Shown: positions 43,815 through 52,632 of the stretch, one piece after another
Layout: the number at the start of each line of letters is the position of its first letter
How positions within the stretch are numbered: position 1 is the stretch's first letter
Assembly (NCBI GenBank): GCA_002256435.1
Contig: NKJC01000004.1
Span: 310,001-374,000 of the forward strand
Direction: 5' to 3'
DNA length: 64,000 nucleotides
Source: Chitinophagaceae bacterium BSSC1
GTDB lineage: Bacteria > Bacteroidota > Bacteroidia > Chitinophagales > Chitinophagaceae
Notes under the pieces: model-generated
Database searches by the model: none
The model's input: only the letters and a program-made list of their open reading frames with translations
Told to the model about the DNA's origin: nothing
Translations under genes and position numbers: made by a program

Positions 43815-44342
43815 ATGACAATAGACCCACGCTATCCTATTGGAAAATATGAACCCAAGCCTTATTCTGAACAGCAAAAGCAGGTTTGGTTATTAGACCT
43901 GCAATTTTTGCCGGAAGCCCTAGAAAGAGCTATTAGCAATTTAGACGAGGCGCAATTAAATACACCCTATAGGGATGGTGGTTGGACGGTTAAGCAATTG
44001 GTGCATCATGTGGCAGATAGTCATATGAATGCCTATATCCGCTTTAAATTAGGGCTTACTGAAGACAAACCTACCATCAAACCTTATGAAGAGCAGGATT
44101 GGGCCTTGTTAGCAGACAATGACCTTGTACCTATTAATGTCTCCCTTACTTTATTACACGCCCTTCACTTAAGATGGGTAGCAACCATCAAGGACCTAAC
44201 TGAAGAACAATGGAATAGGTTAGTAGTGCACCCTGCTGCAAACAGAGAAATGAGTATTTGGTTTTTATTGGGTTTATATGCTTGGCACGGGAATCACCAC
44301 GTAGCGCATATAACAGCACTGAGAGAAAATAAACAATGGTAA
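43815..44342 (+). CDS. DinB/YfiT-type metal-dependent thiol transferase-like protein
   Basis: 175 residues of the four-helix DinB fold. The YfiT signature is clear: PRYPIGKYEPKP at the N-terminus, DGGWTVKQLVHHVADSHMNA, and LYAWHGNHHVAHI at the end. The three His of VHH and WHGNHHVAH bind a divalent metal. Relatives transfer bacillithiol or related thiols in detoxification; in Bacteroidota the physiological thiol is unclear. Its stop codon overlaps the start of the first Nudix gene (TAATG). Confidence 0.85.
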   Translation: MTIDPRYPIGKYEPKPYSEQQKQVWLLDLQFLPEALERAISNLDEAQLNTPYRDGGWTVKQLVHHVADSHMNAYIRFKLGLTEDKPTIKPYEEQDWALLADNDLVPINVSLTLLHALHLRWVATIKDLTEEQWNRLVVHPAANREMSIWFLLGLYAWHGNHHVAHITALRENKQW

Positions 44343-44905
44343 TGGAGAAAAATTTGGATTGGAAACTCATAAAAAGAGAACAACTTTTTAAAGATCGTTG
44401 GGCGGATATTAAAATTGATACCTGTGAGAAAGCAGATGGATCAATCATTACCCCATTTTATACTTATGCATTTCCTGATTTTGCTACAGCCCTTGCTTTT
44501 ACCAAAGACGGTCAAGTGATTTTGGAAAGAATTTATAGACATGGCATTGAACAAACGGATCTTGAATTACCAGGGGGATGTGTGGAAGCTTCAGATGCAT
44601 CTTTAGAAGCAGCCATGGGAAGAGAACTCTTAGAAGAAACCGGTTATAGATTTGAGAGCATTGAATACCTGGGTAAAGTGGCACACAATCCTTCTATTCA
44701 CAACAATTACATGCACATGTTTTTGGCCAAAGGAGGAGAATTTGATGCTAACTATCCATTGGATTTGGAAGAAGGGGTAGAAGTGGTTTTAAAGAGCTTG
44801 GATCAAGTATTGGAATTATTAGCGGAGCGCAAGTTTATGCAAGCCATGCAGGTGAGCACTTTGCACTATGCCTTATTGAAAATGGGGAAACTGGTGATCA
44901 AATAA
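44342..44905 (+). CDS. Nudix hydrolase, ADP-sugar pyrophosphatase-like (copy 1)
   Basis: 187 residues from the ATG at 44342; an ATG two codons earlier also exists. The Nudix box is LELPGGCVEASDASLEAAMG followed by RELLEETGY. Relative to the consensus G-x5-E-x7-R-E-U-x-E-E-x-G-U there is one extra residue before RE and Asp/Ala in place of the first Glu. The catalytic RE..EE pair is intact. Substrates are probably nucleoside-diphosphate sugars. It is a paralogue of the next gene, sharing LDWK at the start, YRHG/YRHA and the NPSIHNN/NPAINNN segment, so the pair arose by tandem duplication. Confidence 0.83.
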   Translation: MEKNLDWKLIKREQLFKDRWADIKIDTCEKADGSIITPFYTYAFPDFATALAFTKDGQVILERIYRHGIEQTDLELPGGCVEASDASLEAAMGRELLEETGYRFESIEYLGKVAHNPSIHNNYMHMFLAKGGEFDANYPLDLEEGVEVVLKSLDQVLELLAERKFMQAMQVSTLHYALLKMGKLVIK

Positions 44906-44922
44906 ATGTCTAAATCAGAACA

Positions 44923-45468
44923 ATGGATTGGAAAATATTAGACTCTAACTATGTGTACCAAGACCGTTGGTTTAGGGCCAGGGCAGATAAATGTTTGTTG
45001 CCTGATGGTAGGGTAATGGAACCCTATTATGTGATTGAATTACCTGATTGGACCAATATGATCATCATTACCAAGGATGAAAAAATGGTATTGGTAAGAC
45101 AATATAGACACGCAAAAGGTACTGCTACGCTAGAATTACCAGGAGGCATTTTAGAGGAAGGAGAAGAGCCCATGGCCTCGGCCATTAGAGAAATGAGAGA
45201 AGAAACTGGTTATGTTTCAACAGATGTGGAATTCCTTTTTAAAATCTCACCCAATCCGGCCATCAATAATAATACCGCTTATTTTTTCTTGGCAACCAAT
45301 GCAGAAAAATTAGCAGAAACAAGTTTTGACCCTTATGAAGATTTAATTGTTGAAACCTATGGTAAGGCAGAATTGATCAAACTCTTAGAAGACAATGCTT
45401 TGCAACATGGGGTTCAGTTAGGCGCCATTTATCAGGCCATGCTACGTTTGGGATGGATGCATCTGTAG
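44923..45468 (+). CDS. Nudix hydrolase, ADP-sugar pyrophosphatase-like (copy 2)
   Basis: 181 residues with a canonical Nudix box, GGILEEGEEPMASAIREMRE followed by ETGY. The preceding VLVRQYRHAKGTATLELPGG is typical of ADP-ribose/ADP-sugar pyrophosphatases. It starts 17 bases after copy 1 and closes the DinB-Nudix-Nudix unit. Because its box is the regular one, this copy likely keeps the ancestral activity. It converges with folC. Confidence 0.87.
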   Translation: MDWKILDSNYVYQDRWFRARADKCLLPDGRVMEPYYVIELPDWTNMIIITKDEKMVLVRQYRHAKGTATLELPGGILEEGEEPMASAIREMREETGYVSTDVEFLFKISPNPAINNNTAYFFLATNAEKLAETSFDPYEDLIVETYGKAELIKLLEDNALQHGVQLGAIYQAMLRLGWMHL

Positions 45469-45494
45469 ATGGATATATCCTTTTGTAAATAGTA

Positions 45495-46784
45495 TTAAAG
45501 TAATTCTGCTACCACAAAAACACTTCCGCATACCAAGATTAAATCATCTTTTCCAGCGTGATTTTTTGCTGCCTTAAATGCTTCAATAACAGTAGGGTAA
45601 GCGTTACCAACTAATCCAAAAGAGGCGGCTTGTTCTAGCAGCAATGTCTGGTTCAAAGCCCTTGGTATAGCCGCTTTGGTAAAATAATACCTTGCCTGTT
45701 TGGGAAGTAATTGTAGGGCTTTGTCAATTTCTTTATCCTTTACCATACCTATGACAATATGAAGGGATTGTTTGCCGGTTAATTCTATTTGCTTGACTAT
45801 TTCTTTAATGCCATCCTCATTATGCCCAACATCTAAAACGGTTAATGGATCATCAGCAATCACTTCCCATCTACCATGTAACCCCGTTAGTTTTTTAACC
45901 TGTTTCAATGCATGCATTACCGTTTGTTGATCTAATTTCCAGCCTTGCATTTGTAACTGTTCTATAGCAGTTAGTACAGTTAATAGATTCTTGGTTTGGT
46001 AATAGCCTGGTAAATCCAATTCAAAATGATGCTGTTCTTGATTGTTCAGTTTGCTAACCGTTACCATTAAATGACCAGACTTGGTTTCAAAGTCAATAAT
46101 TTGAAAATGGTCTTTGGCAAAATGAATGGGTGCCTTGCAAGAAGCTGCTTTAGCCAAGAAAACGGGTTTTGTTTCTGCTAGTGTTTCACCTATGACAACA
46201 GGTTTGTTTGGCTTAATGATACCCGCCTTTTCAAAAGCAATTTCTTCTAATCGTTGCCCCAATAAATTCATGTGATCAAAACCAATATTGGTAATCACGG
46301 ATAATTCTGGATCAATAATATTGGTGCTATCCAATCTGCCTCCAAGACCCACTTCAATGATGGCAATATCAACTTCTTGTTTTGCAAAATAGTCAAATGC
46401 CATGGCTACGGTAATCTCAAAAAAAGAAGGAGAGATTTCTTGAATCAAAGGCTCAATCTGATTTGTGAAATCCACAACAAACTCTTCTGAACATACTTGT
46501 CCATTTACTTTAATGCGCTCTCTAAAATCTTTCAAATGTGGTGAAGTGTATAATCCCGTTTTATAACCTGCGGCTTGAAAAATGGCTGCCAACATATGAC
46601 TGGTAGAGCCCTTGCCATTGGTGCCAGCTACGTGTATGGTTTTGAATTGGTGTTGGGGATTGCCTATAAAAGCACAAAGTGCAATAGTATTATGTAAGTC
46701 TTTTTTATAAGCGGATTCTCCCAACTTGCTAAACATGGGTAGGGCACTAAACAAGTAGTCAAGTGTTTGGGAATAGGTCTTCAT
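45495..46784 (-). CDS. folC: Bifunctional dihydrofolate/folylpolyglutamate synthase
   Basis: 429 residues from the ATG at 46784. An ATP-binding loop HVAGTNGKGSTSHML, the SPHLKDFRERI segment, the EVGLGGRLDSTNI block and ITNIGFDHMNLLG are standard FolC/Mur ligase motifs. The C-terminal domain holds VLDVGHNEDGI. It adds glutamate to dihydropteroate and to reduced folates. It follows the TonB-like gene by 24 bases on the same strand. Confidence 0.93.
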   Translation of the reverse strand: MKTYSQTLDYLFSALPMFSKLGESAYKKDLHNTIALCAFIGNPQHQFKTIHVAGTNGKGSTSHMLAAIFQAAGYKTGLYTSPHLKDFRERIKVNGQVCSEEFVVDFTNQIEPLIQEISPSFFEITVAMAFDYFAKQEVDIAIIEVGLGGRLDSTNIIDPELSVITNIGFDHMNLLGQRLEEIAFEKAGIIKPNKPVVIGETLAETKPVFLAKAASCKAPIHFAKDHFQIIDFETKSGHLMVTVSKLNNQEQHHFELDLPGYYQTKNLLTVLTAIEQLQMQGWKLDQQTVMHALKQVKKLTGLHGRWEVIADDPLTVLDVGHNEDGIKEIVKQIELTGKQSLHIVIGMVKDKEIDKALQLLPKQARYYFTKAAIPRALNQTLLLEQAASFGLVGNAYPTVIEAFKAAKNHAGKDDLILVCGSVFVVAELL

Positions 46785-46808
46785 CAAGTGCAAATTAGAA
46801 AAGAAAAC

Positions 46809-47702
46809 TTAACCACGGAGTTTGAAGCTAAAAACCAAGATGCCTTCTTGCTCACTATCTTTACCAGCACTGAGTTTGAGGGTTTTGGCTTTTTTCAAAG
46901 CAATGTTACGGATGGCCTGATTAGTAGTAGTAGTACCCTTAGGATTAATACTGGCAGCCAGTACATTGCCATTTTGGTCAACAGTAATATTCACAGCTAC
47001 TTTGGCATTTTCATTAAAATCGTCTTCAAAGCTAGGAAGCTTGGTAATTCTTCTTCCATCTAATCCACTTCTGATACTGACTCCATTACCAGCACCGCTT
47101 TTACCACTTGTTGCATTACCTTGATAGCTATCAGAATTGGGGTTGCCATTGGGATTGCCCTGATCTCCCTTTCCGCCAGCAATGCCTTGATTTTTGACAC
47201 CATTATAACTATCTGCGTTATTACCACTGCTATTGGTGCTAGTACCACCTTTGAATAAAGCTTTGGGTTTAGGAGGAGCAGGAACTGGTGTTGCTACCGT
47301 CTCCGTTTTTTTGAGCGTTGGTTTGGTATCTACACTAGTTTTTTCAACTGGTTTGGGAGATTTTTTTTTAGCTAGATTAACTGCCTCATCACCTGTTTCA
47401 TCGGCCTGAATTTCTTTGGTATTCACAGGTTGATTACTTGGCGGAGGACTGGGATTTGTCTGGTCTTGGGTTGGCGATGGTTGGCCAGGTATCTCAGGAG
47501 CAATATCGCCCAAGCCAGTTTCACTATTGCCTAAGTTTACTTCAATGCCTTCACCTGTTTCTGGAATTGGAATCTGGGGCAAGGTCCATTGCAGAAAAAA
47601 GAAAGTCAAGAACATCAACAAGCAAATCAGCAAAGTAATGATGCTGGCCTTGATGTTTTTTTCTTTTTCAAAACTGAGCTGCATGGTATGGGCATTGTTC
47701 AT
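46809..47702 (-). CDS. TonB-family energy transducer-like protein
   Basis: 297 residues from the ATG at 47702 (the frame extends to a TTG at 47738). One N-terminal transmembrane helix (KASIITLLICLLMFLTFFFL) is followed by a long Pro/Thr/Lys and then Gly/Asn/Ser-rich periplasmic stretch (about 40-205). The C-terminal domain (about 210-297) has KVAVNITVDQNGNVLAASIN and AIRNIALKKAKTLKLSAGKD, which resembles TonB_C. It probably links an inner-membrane motor to outer-membrane transporters. exbB and exbD are not adjacent in this window. Confidence 0.82.
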   Translation of the reverse strand: MNNAHTMQLSFEKEKNIKASIITLLICLLMFLTFFFLQWTLPQIPIPETGEGIEVNLGNSETGLGDIAPEIPGQPSPTQDQTNPSPPPSNQPVNTKEIQADETGDEAVNLAKKKSPKPVEKTSVDTKPTLKKTETVATPVPAPPKPKALFKGGTSTNSSGNNADSYNGVKNQGIAGGKGDQGNPNGNPNSDSYQGNATSGKSGAGNGVSIRSGLDGRRITKLPSFEDDFNENAKVAVNITVDQNGNVLAASINPKGTTTTNQAIRNIALKKAKTLKLSAGKDSEQEGILVFSFKLRG

Positions 47703-47805
47703 AACAAATGTATCGGTAATCCCATGGATTTGGTTCAATGTTGAAAATTACGGTAGGATTGCTAGCTTAATCCACTTATCCACCTAAATAAAGGTTAATT
47801 CCTGA

Positions 47806-48579
47806 TTAGTGCTTCCAAAAAACGTCATAAGAAAAGCGAATCAGGGTTCCCATCACAACCAAGAGAAAGAAAACTCTAATAAAACGGTTGCCTTTGGCGA
47901 TGGCCATTTTGGCGCCTAAAAAACCACCAATGGCATTGCAAATAGCCATGGGAATGGCCAATTTCCAGATAATGCTACCCTTGATTAAAAACAAACAGAT
48001 AGACCCCAGATTGGTAGCTAGGTTAATCAATTTGGCATTGGCCGATGCGTGTAAAAAATCCAATCCCATTAAACTAATAAAAGCCAATACCAAGAAACTA
48101 CCAGCACCTGGGCCAATAAATCCGTCATAAAATCCAATGACTAGGCAAATCAAAATACTATTGCGTGTTTTTTGAAAGGGAGATAAGTCTTTGTGTGAGA
48201 ATTGGCCAAAATCCTTTTTGGAATAAGTGTAGATAGCAACTAATACCAAGACCACCAAGATCACGGGTTTCATGAACCTATTACTCATTTGGGTCAATAA
48301 CTGAGAACCTAGAAAGGATGCACTAAATGCAGTTAGGGTCATCCAACCCATGAGTTTCCAGTTGATGGGTACTTTGCGTACGTATTGTCTAGCCGCAAAA
48401 AAAGTACCACTAAAAGAAGGAAGTTTCAGAGAGCCAATGACGGTAGCCACGGGTAATTGGGGCAACATGATGAGTGAAGCCGGAGTTTGAATTAATCCTC
48501 CTCCACCAACAATGGCGTCAACAAATCCAGCCAAAAGGGCAAATAAGCAAAGTGTAACTAAAATTTGCCATTCTATCAT
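47806..48579 (-). CDS. TSUP (TauE/SafE) family membrane transporter
   Basis: 257 residues with about eight helices. Family features are the N-terminal LLAGFVDAIVGGGGLIQTPA and the second-half GFYDGFIGPGAGSFLVLAFI, the internal repeat typical of TauE/SafE proteins. They export sulfite, sulfoacetate or other organic anions; the substrate cannot be assigned. The start overlaps the end of the DMT transporter gene by four bases. Confidence 0.85.
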   Translation of the reverse strand: MIEWQILVTLCLFALLAGFVDAIVGGGGLIQTPASLIMLPQLPVATVIGSLKLPSFSGTFFAARQYVRKVPINWKLMGWMTLTAFSASFLGSQLLTQMSNRFMKPVILVVLVLVAIYTYSKKDFGQFSHKDLSPFQKTRNSILICLVIGFYDGFIGPGAGSFLVLAFISLMGLDFLHASANAKLINLATNLGSICLFLIKGSIIWKLAIPMAICNAIGGFLGAKMAIAKGNRFIRVFFLLVVMGTLIRFSYDVFWKH

Positions 48580-49496
48580 TTGCTAAATTTAGAGTGATAC
48601 ATATTTGCAATCACCAATCCAAGTATAACAATTAAGCCACTAATCCAATGAATAGGAGTTACTTTCTCTCTCAATAACCACACTGCTTCTAATGTACTAA
48701 ATACCGGAATCAGGTTACCAAAAATCACCGTTCTAGCAGTTCCCAATTTATGTAAAGCTAGGTTCCAGCATAAGAAGGAAATAACGGAAGTGCCAATGCC
48801 AAGGTATAAGATAGAGCTGATTAATTCCACATTCCAAACTATAGGAGCTGCATAGGTTAATTCATACAAAAAGAAAGGAATTAATAAGATTGCGCCAAAG
48901 AAAAATACTACAAACAGAAAACGGATGCTGCTTATCTCTTTAGGCTTTCTTCTTACCAAGACATTGTAAATGGCAAAGGAAAAAGCACCCGCCAATACCC
49001 AAAGATCACCGGTTGAAAAATGAAAGGCTAGCAGTTTTTCCAAACTTCCCTGAGACAGTAATAATAAGATTCCAATAATGCAAATGATCATCCCAATGAT
49101 GCGCATCAAGCCCATTTTTTCCTTTAAAAATAGGTAGGCCAATACGCTAGCAAAAATGGGAGAAGAAGTAGTACCAATCAATGCCATATTAATAGCAGAA
49201 GTGGAATGGCCTGCTATATAAACAAAGGTATTAAATAAGCTTACCCCAGTTAGTGCTGTCCAGAAAAAATAAGCGGGTCTTGCTTTGATAATAGCCCAAT
49301 CTTCTTTGAATACTTTCCAAGCAAATGGCATTAAAATGAGACTTGCAAATGACCATCTAAAAAAGGCCAAACTAATGGGCCCAATCAAATGAATCACACT
49401 CCTAGAGATCACAAAATTGCCAGACCAAATAATGGTGGCAACCAATGCCAGAACAATGCCAAGGCTAATATCTTTTTGGGAATGTTGTTCCTTCAT
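48576..49496 (-). CDS. EamA/DMT family transporter
   Basis: 306 residues with ten helices in two EamA repeats (first about 10-145, second about 160-300). Typical pieces are TIIWSGNFVISRSVIHLIGP and SLFNTFVYIAGHSTSAINMA in repeat 1, and GIGTSVISFLCWNLALHKLG and LIPVFSTLEAVWLLREKVTP in repeat 2. Such proteins move small metabolites or act as exporters of amino acids and related compounds. It is nine bases downstream of the radical SAM gene. Confidence 0.87.
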   Translation of the reverse strand: MKEQHSQKDISLGIVLALVATIIWSGNFVISRSVIHLIGPISLAFFRWSFASLILMPFAWKVFKEDWAIIKARPAYFFWTALTGVSLFNTFVYIAGHSTSAINMALIGTTSSPIFASVLAYLFLKEKMGLMRIIGMIICIIGILLLLSQGSLEKLLAFHFSTGDLWVLAGAFSFAIYNVLVRRKPKEISSIRFLFVVFFFGAILLIPFFLYELTYAAPIVWNVELISSILYLGIGTSVISFLCWNLALHKLGTARTVIFGNLIPVFSTLEAVWLLREKVTPIHWISGLIVILGLVIANMYHSKFSK

Positions 49497-49505
49497 GCAG
49501 CTGTG

Positions 49506-50813
49506 CTAGAGATGGGCAAAATCAGATTGGAAATTCCCCTTGATTCTTTCCATAGGAGGATTGAAATAGCCAAACTGAACTTTAGGGAATTCCTCATGAA
49601 TCAGTTCTAGCATTTGTTTTACTCCTAAGATATCTCCGGTTTCGTGTACTCCAATCTTACCCATGTACCAGTCAGGGTCAATATTAAAATTGCGCCACTG
49701 GATCATGTTTAAATCCGTGTCAATAATTAATTGGCGTAATGCTTCATATTCTTCCACACTATCAGTCATGCCTGGAAAAACAAAATAATTGATGCTAGTC
49801 CAACCTCCAAAACTCCTCACTACTTTCAAGCTTTCTACTATGTCTTGGAACTGATAATTATTAGGTCTATAATATGGCGTATAAATATGTTCTCTAGCAG
49901 AATTGGTACTTACTCTAATACTGTTCAAACCCGCTTCACACAAAGCTCTTACGGCATCTGGTTTAGAACCATTGGTATTAATGTTGATACTGCCCCTTGG
50001 GGTATGTTTGCGAATTTCAATAATAGCTTCTCTAATGGTTTCCCACATAAGTAGGGGTTCTCCTTCACATCCCTGACCAAAACTAATAATAGGATAGGGA
50101 GCTTCCATTAAATGCGGAACTGTAAATTCTACAATCTCAGCAGCCGTAGGTTTAAAAGTCAAACGGTCTTGTGTAGAAAAAATGACTTCGTCTTCTGGTT
50201 GAAAAGAAATGCATCCCACGCAATTGGCATTACAAGCAGGAGAAGTTGGTACAGGACATTCCCATCGCCCCAAGGCAAAATTTCTGGCTGCAGGACAAGT
50301 ATATGTCATGCAACAATTCTCCATCAAATGTTTTACCAATCTATTCTGTGAATAGTTTTCCAACAACTGTTTGGTACCGGATTCAATTTTTTGATCATCA
50401 TATCCAGCTGCTTCCTGACGAATATCTTGTTCAATGCGTACAGCGGTTACATAGAATTTTTCATTGTGCCATGCCGCTGCTGTATAACAGAATAATGGAA
50501 GGGTAGGTGCGTCTTCTTGTGTTTCAAATGCAGCAATATACAAACCGGTATGCGCAGGTGGAATAAAGGCGGCAACAGCCCATCCCTTGTCACAAAGACG
50601 CATATCTCCGGTTTTTACGTCTATGCCTATACCCCTTCTTCCTGGCAATTCATACAGATTTCCCCCAGTAGGTAATTCAATCCAGTCTTCGGGTGGCACG
50701 GGTAATGCGTCCCAACCTGCTCTTCCTGTGGCGTATAAGCTGGTATCTTCAAAAATATTTCCGTTGCCATCGGAATAGAGCATATAAGGTGAACTTGATA
50801 AAGACATGGTCAT
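49506..50813 (-). CDS. Radical SAM protein of unknown function with N-terminal domain
   Basis: 435 residues from the ATG at 50813 (another ATG lies two codons on). Residues about 1-160 form a domain I do not recognise. Then comes a Cys-rich segment with Cys167, Cys168, Cys173 and Cys186. The radical SAM motif CNANCVGC follows (Cys194, Cys198, Cys201). Further SAM-barrel elements are SFGQGCEGEPLL, the ININTNGSKPDAVRAL segment, and STNSAREHIYTPYYRP. The extra cysteines could hold an auxiliary iron-sulfur cluster. Neighbours upstream are a membrane protein and an arginase-family gene, and downstream two transporters. No precursor peptide or pathway is obvious. Confidence 0.83.
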   Translation of the reverse strand: MTMSLSSSPYMLYSDGNGNIFEDTSLYATGRAGWDALPVPPEDWIELPTGGNLYELPGRRGIGIDVKTGDMRLCDKGWAVAAFIPPAHTGLYIAAFETQEDAPTLPLFCYTAAAWHNEKFYVTAVRIEQDIRQEAAGYDDQKIESGTKQLLENYSQNRLVKHLMENCCMTYTCPAARNFALGRWECPVPTSPACNANCVGCISFQPEDEVIFSTQDRLTFKPTAAEIVEFTVPHLMEAPYPIISFGQGCEGEPLLMWETIREAIIEIRKHTPRGSININTNGSKPDAVRALCEAGLNSIRVSTNSAREHIYTPYYRPNNYQFQDIVESLKVVRSFGGWTSINYFVFPGMTDSVEEYEALRQLIIDTDLNMIQWRNFNIDPDWYMGKIGVHETGDILGVKQMLELIHEEFPKVQFGYFNPPMERIKGNFQSDFAHL

Positions 50814-50836
50814 GACTAAAGGGTGAAAAATAAAAC

Positions 50837-51391
50837 TTAAGCTGTTGCTTGAAGTCTGTTGCGGCAAAACTCGTTAAAATCTTGCTCATCTTTGGCATTT
50901 GAGCCAGATTGTATTTCTTTTTGAAGCAGTTTGTTGTTCTTAAAGTCAATGGTCAATAAGCCATCTTTGATGACCACATTGTTTAATTCTTCCCAATAAA
51001 TGTGTTTTTTAGGTAAACTGTTGACCACAATTTCGTCCTGGTCAAAAGCCAATTCTTCTGGAAATTTGGCCTGTTTTTCAAAGAATCCGGCTAACAGATA
51101 AACGGTACAAATCCAACCGCCATTAGGTAAATACCACCAACCCAAACATGCTAGAAATATTCCCCAACGGTAATAGGGAATCTGCTCTTTTCTATTCTGA
51201 ATTAGACAATAGACCCACCAGCCAATGATGCCACCTGCTGAAAGATAAATTGCCATTTTATTAACCGGAAGTCCTTCAAATAGGGCATAAGTAAAGGCAC
51301 TCAAACTGATTAATAGCAAGAGTTGACTAATAAAATCTAAGAGTCTAAAAGAAGACCTTTTTAGCTCTATAACGTATGGGTATAATTTCAT
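50837..51391 (-). CDS. Small membrane protein of unknown function
   Basis: 184 residues. Two or three helices (LLDFISQLLLLISLSAFTYA, KMAIYLSAGGIIGWWVYCLI, and WGIFLACLGWWYLPNGGWIC) are followed by a cytoplasmic C-terminal half with a PH-like strand pattern (EIVVNSLPKKHIYWEELNNV, IKDGLLTIDFKNNKLLQKEI). I do not recognise a named family. It lies ten bases after the arginase-family gene and 23 bases before the radical SAM start, so is probably co-transcribed with both. Confidence 0.75.
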   Translation of the reverse strand: MKLYPYVIELKRSSFRLLDFISQLLLLISLSAFTYALFEGLPVNKMAIYLSAGGIIGWWVYCLIQNRKEQIPYYRWGIFLACLGWWYLPNGGWICTVYLLAGFFEKQAKFPEELAFDQDEIVVNSLPKKHIYWEELNNVVIKDGLLTIDFKNNKLLQKEIQSGSNAKDEQDFNEFCRNRLQATA

Positions 51392-51401
51392 CCTAAATAT
51401 G

Positions 51402-52448
51402 CTAAACTGCTGGTGATTTAACCATTAAATTACAAAGGCGCCAGAGCAAATGGGCACCAACATTGCTGTCCCAATCATTTTGTCCTACGCCTAATTCTAC
51501 TAAATCAAATCCAATTAACTGGCGTCCACTATCTAAAATCTTTTTAACCAAGTAAAGAATTTCTTCTGTTTCAAATCCACCTTGAACGGGTGTTCCGGTG
51601 TTTGGGCAGTATTTTCTGTCTAAACCATCAATGTCAAAACTGAGGTATACTTTTTGAGGCAATTGACTAATGATTTCTTCTGCAATGGATTTCCAGGTTT
51701 CACCCTCGTATTGTCTTTCCTTTATGCTTTGGTCAAAATAGGTCATTACCCGGCCTTGGCTATTACAAACCAATTCCCATTCTTCATCACAAAAATCTCT
51801 TACACCTACTTGAACCAATTTGGCCAAATTGGGTACTTCTTGTAAGGCATTATACATAATAGATGCGTGTGAATACAAAAAGCTTTCATATTGCTTTCTG
51901 AGGTCACAGTGAGCGTCTATTTGTAATACTCCAAATTGACCATGCTTTTCTGCCAATGCTTTTAGATATCCCAAAGAGATGCTATGATCTCCGCCAAGTA
52001 AGGCCACCAATTTACCTTTTTGCAACAGTTCCTTGCAATGCTCATAGACCCAGTTATTCATAAACGCACCTCCCTCATTGATGTCTTTGAGAGACTTGGT
52101 CATGAATTTATTGTCTTCTACTTTTTCACCTTTTGAAATATAGTCAATGTATAATTCAGCTTCCTTTCTTAGATAGTCACTTTTGAGCAGTAATTTTTTG
52201 TCAATCTCACGCATAAAGAAGCCCGTTTTCCACCCATCGTGTACGTCTTTGTTAAAGAGATCTACTTGTATACTGGCTTTGAAAACGTGTTCTGGTGCAC
52301 GGGAGGTTCCAGCGCCATAACTTACGGTTACCTCCCAAGGAATAGGAAGTACCACCAATAAAGATTCTGCTTCATTGGAAGGCAGACCAAAAATGTTATT
52401 ATTGGGATTGCCAACCGTATTGGGGTTGAACTGATCTAAATGAGGCAT
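51402..52448 (-). CDS. Arginase/agmatinase/formimidoylglutamase family hydrolase
   Basis: 348 residues. The binuclear manganese site is complete: GGDHSISLG, LQIDAHCDLR and LSFDIDGLDRKYCPNTGTPV. The N-terminal 100 residues (GAGTSRAPEHVFKASIQVDLF and on) are longer than in agmatinase. The Pro-rich loop reads YCPNTGTP where arginases have APGTGTP, which fits the Bacteroidota formimidoylglutamase-like or agmatinase-like subgroup. It hydrolyses a guanidino-type bond releasing urea or formamide. No histidine or polyamine genes lie beside it to fix the substrate. It is the first gene of a reverse-strand run. Confidence 0.85.
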   Translation of the reverse strand: MPHLDQFNPNTVGNPNNNIFGLPSNEAESLLVVLPIPWEVTVSYGAGTSRAPEHVFKASIQVDLFNKDVHDGWKTGFFMREIDKKLLLKSDYLRKEAELYIDYISKGEKVEDNKFMTKSLKDINEGGAFMNNWVYEHCKELLQKGKLVALLGGDHSISLGYLKALAEKHGQFGVLQIDAHCDLRKQYESFLYSHASIMYNALQEVPNLAKLVQVGVRDFCDEEWELVCNSQGRVMTYFDQSIKERQYEGETWKSIAEEIISQLPQKVYLSFDIDGLDRKYCPNTGTPVQGGFETEEILYLVKKILDSGRQLIGFDLVELGVGQNDWDSNVGAHLLWRLCNLMVKSPAV

Positions 52449-52584
52449 GGCGTTCGGCTTGAAACTCTTTGCAAATTACCTTCATTTTGTAGATTCTGCC
52501 AATTTAGTTTGGCTTAAATGGCACAAAACAGTGGCTTTTGTACAAGCTTTACAGTTTTAACAGCAAAGCCTGACAAACATCATC

Positions 52585-52613
52585 TTTGTGTGAGGGATTT
52601 TGGACTACTTTTG
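52585..52613 (+). promoter_or_regulatory. Promoter of ccmE-ccmF
   Basis: TTTG (52585-52588), 17 bases, TACTTTTG (52606-52613), 19 bases before the ccmE ATG. Confidence 0.7.
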
Positions 52614-52632
52614 CTCCTGAAAACTCAGAAAA

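Noticed and set aside
50814..50867. TTG-started extension of the radical SAM gene
   Set aside because: It overlaps the end of the upstream gene and shows no conserved sequence; two ATG codons at 50813 and 50807 are better starts.
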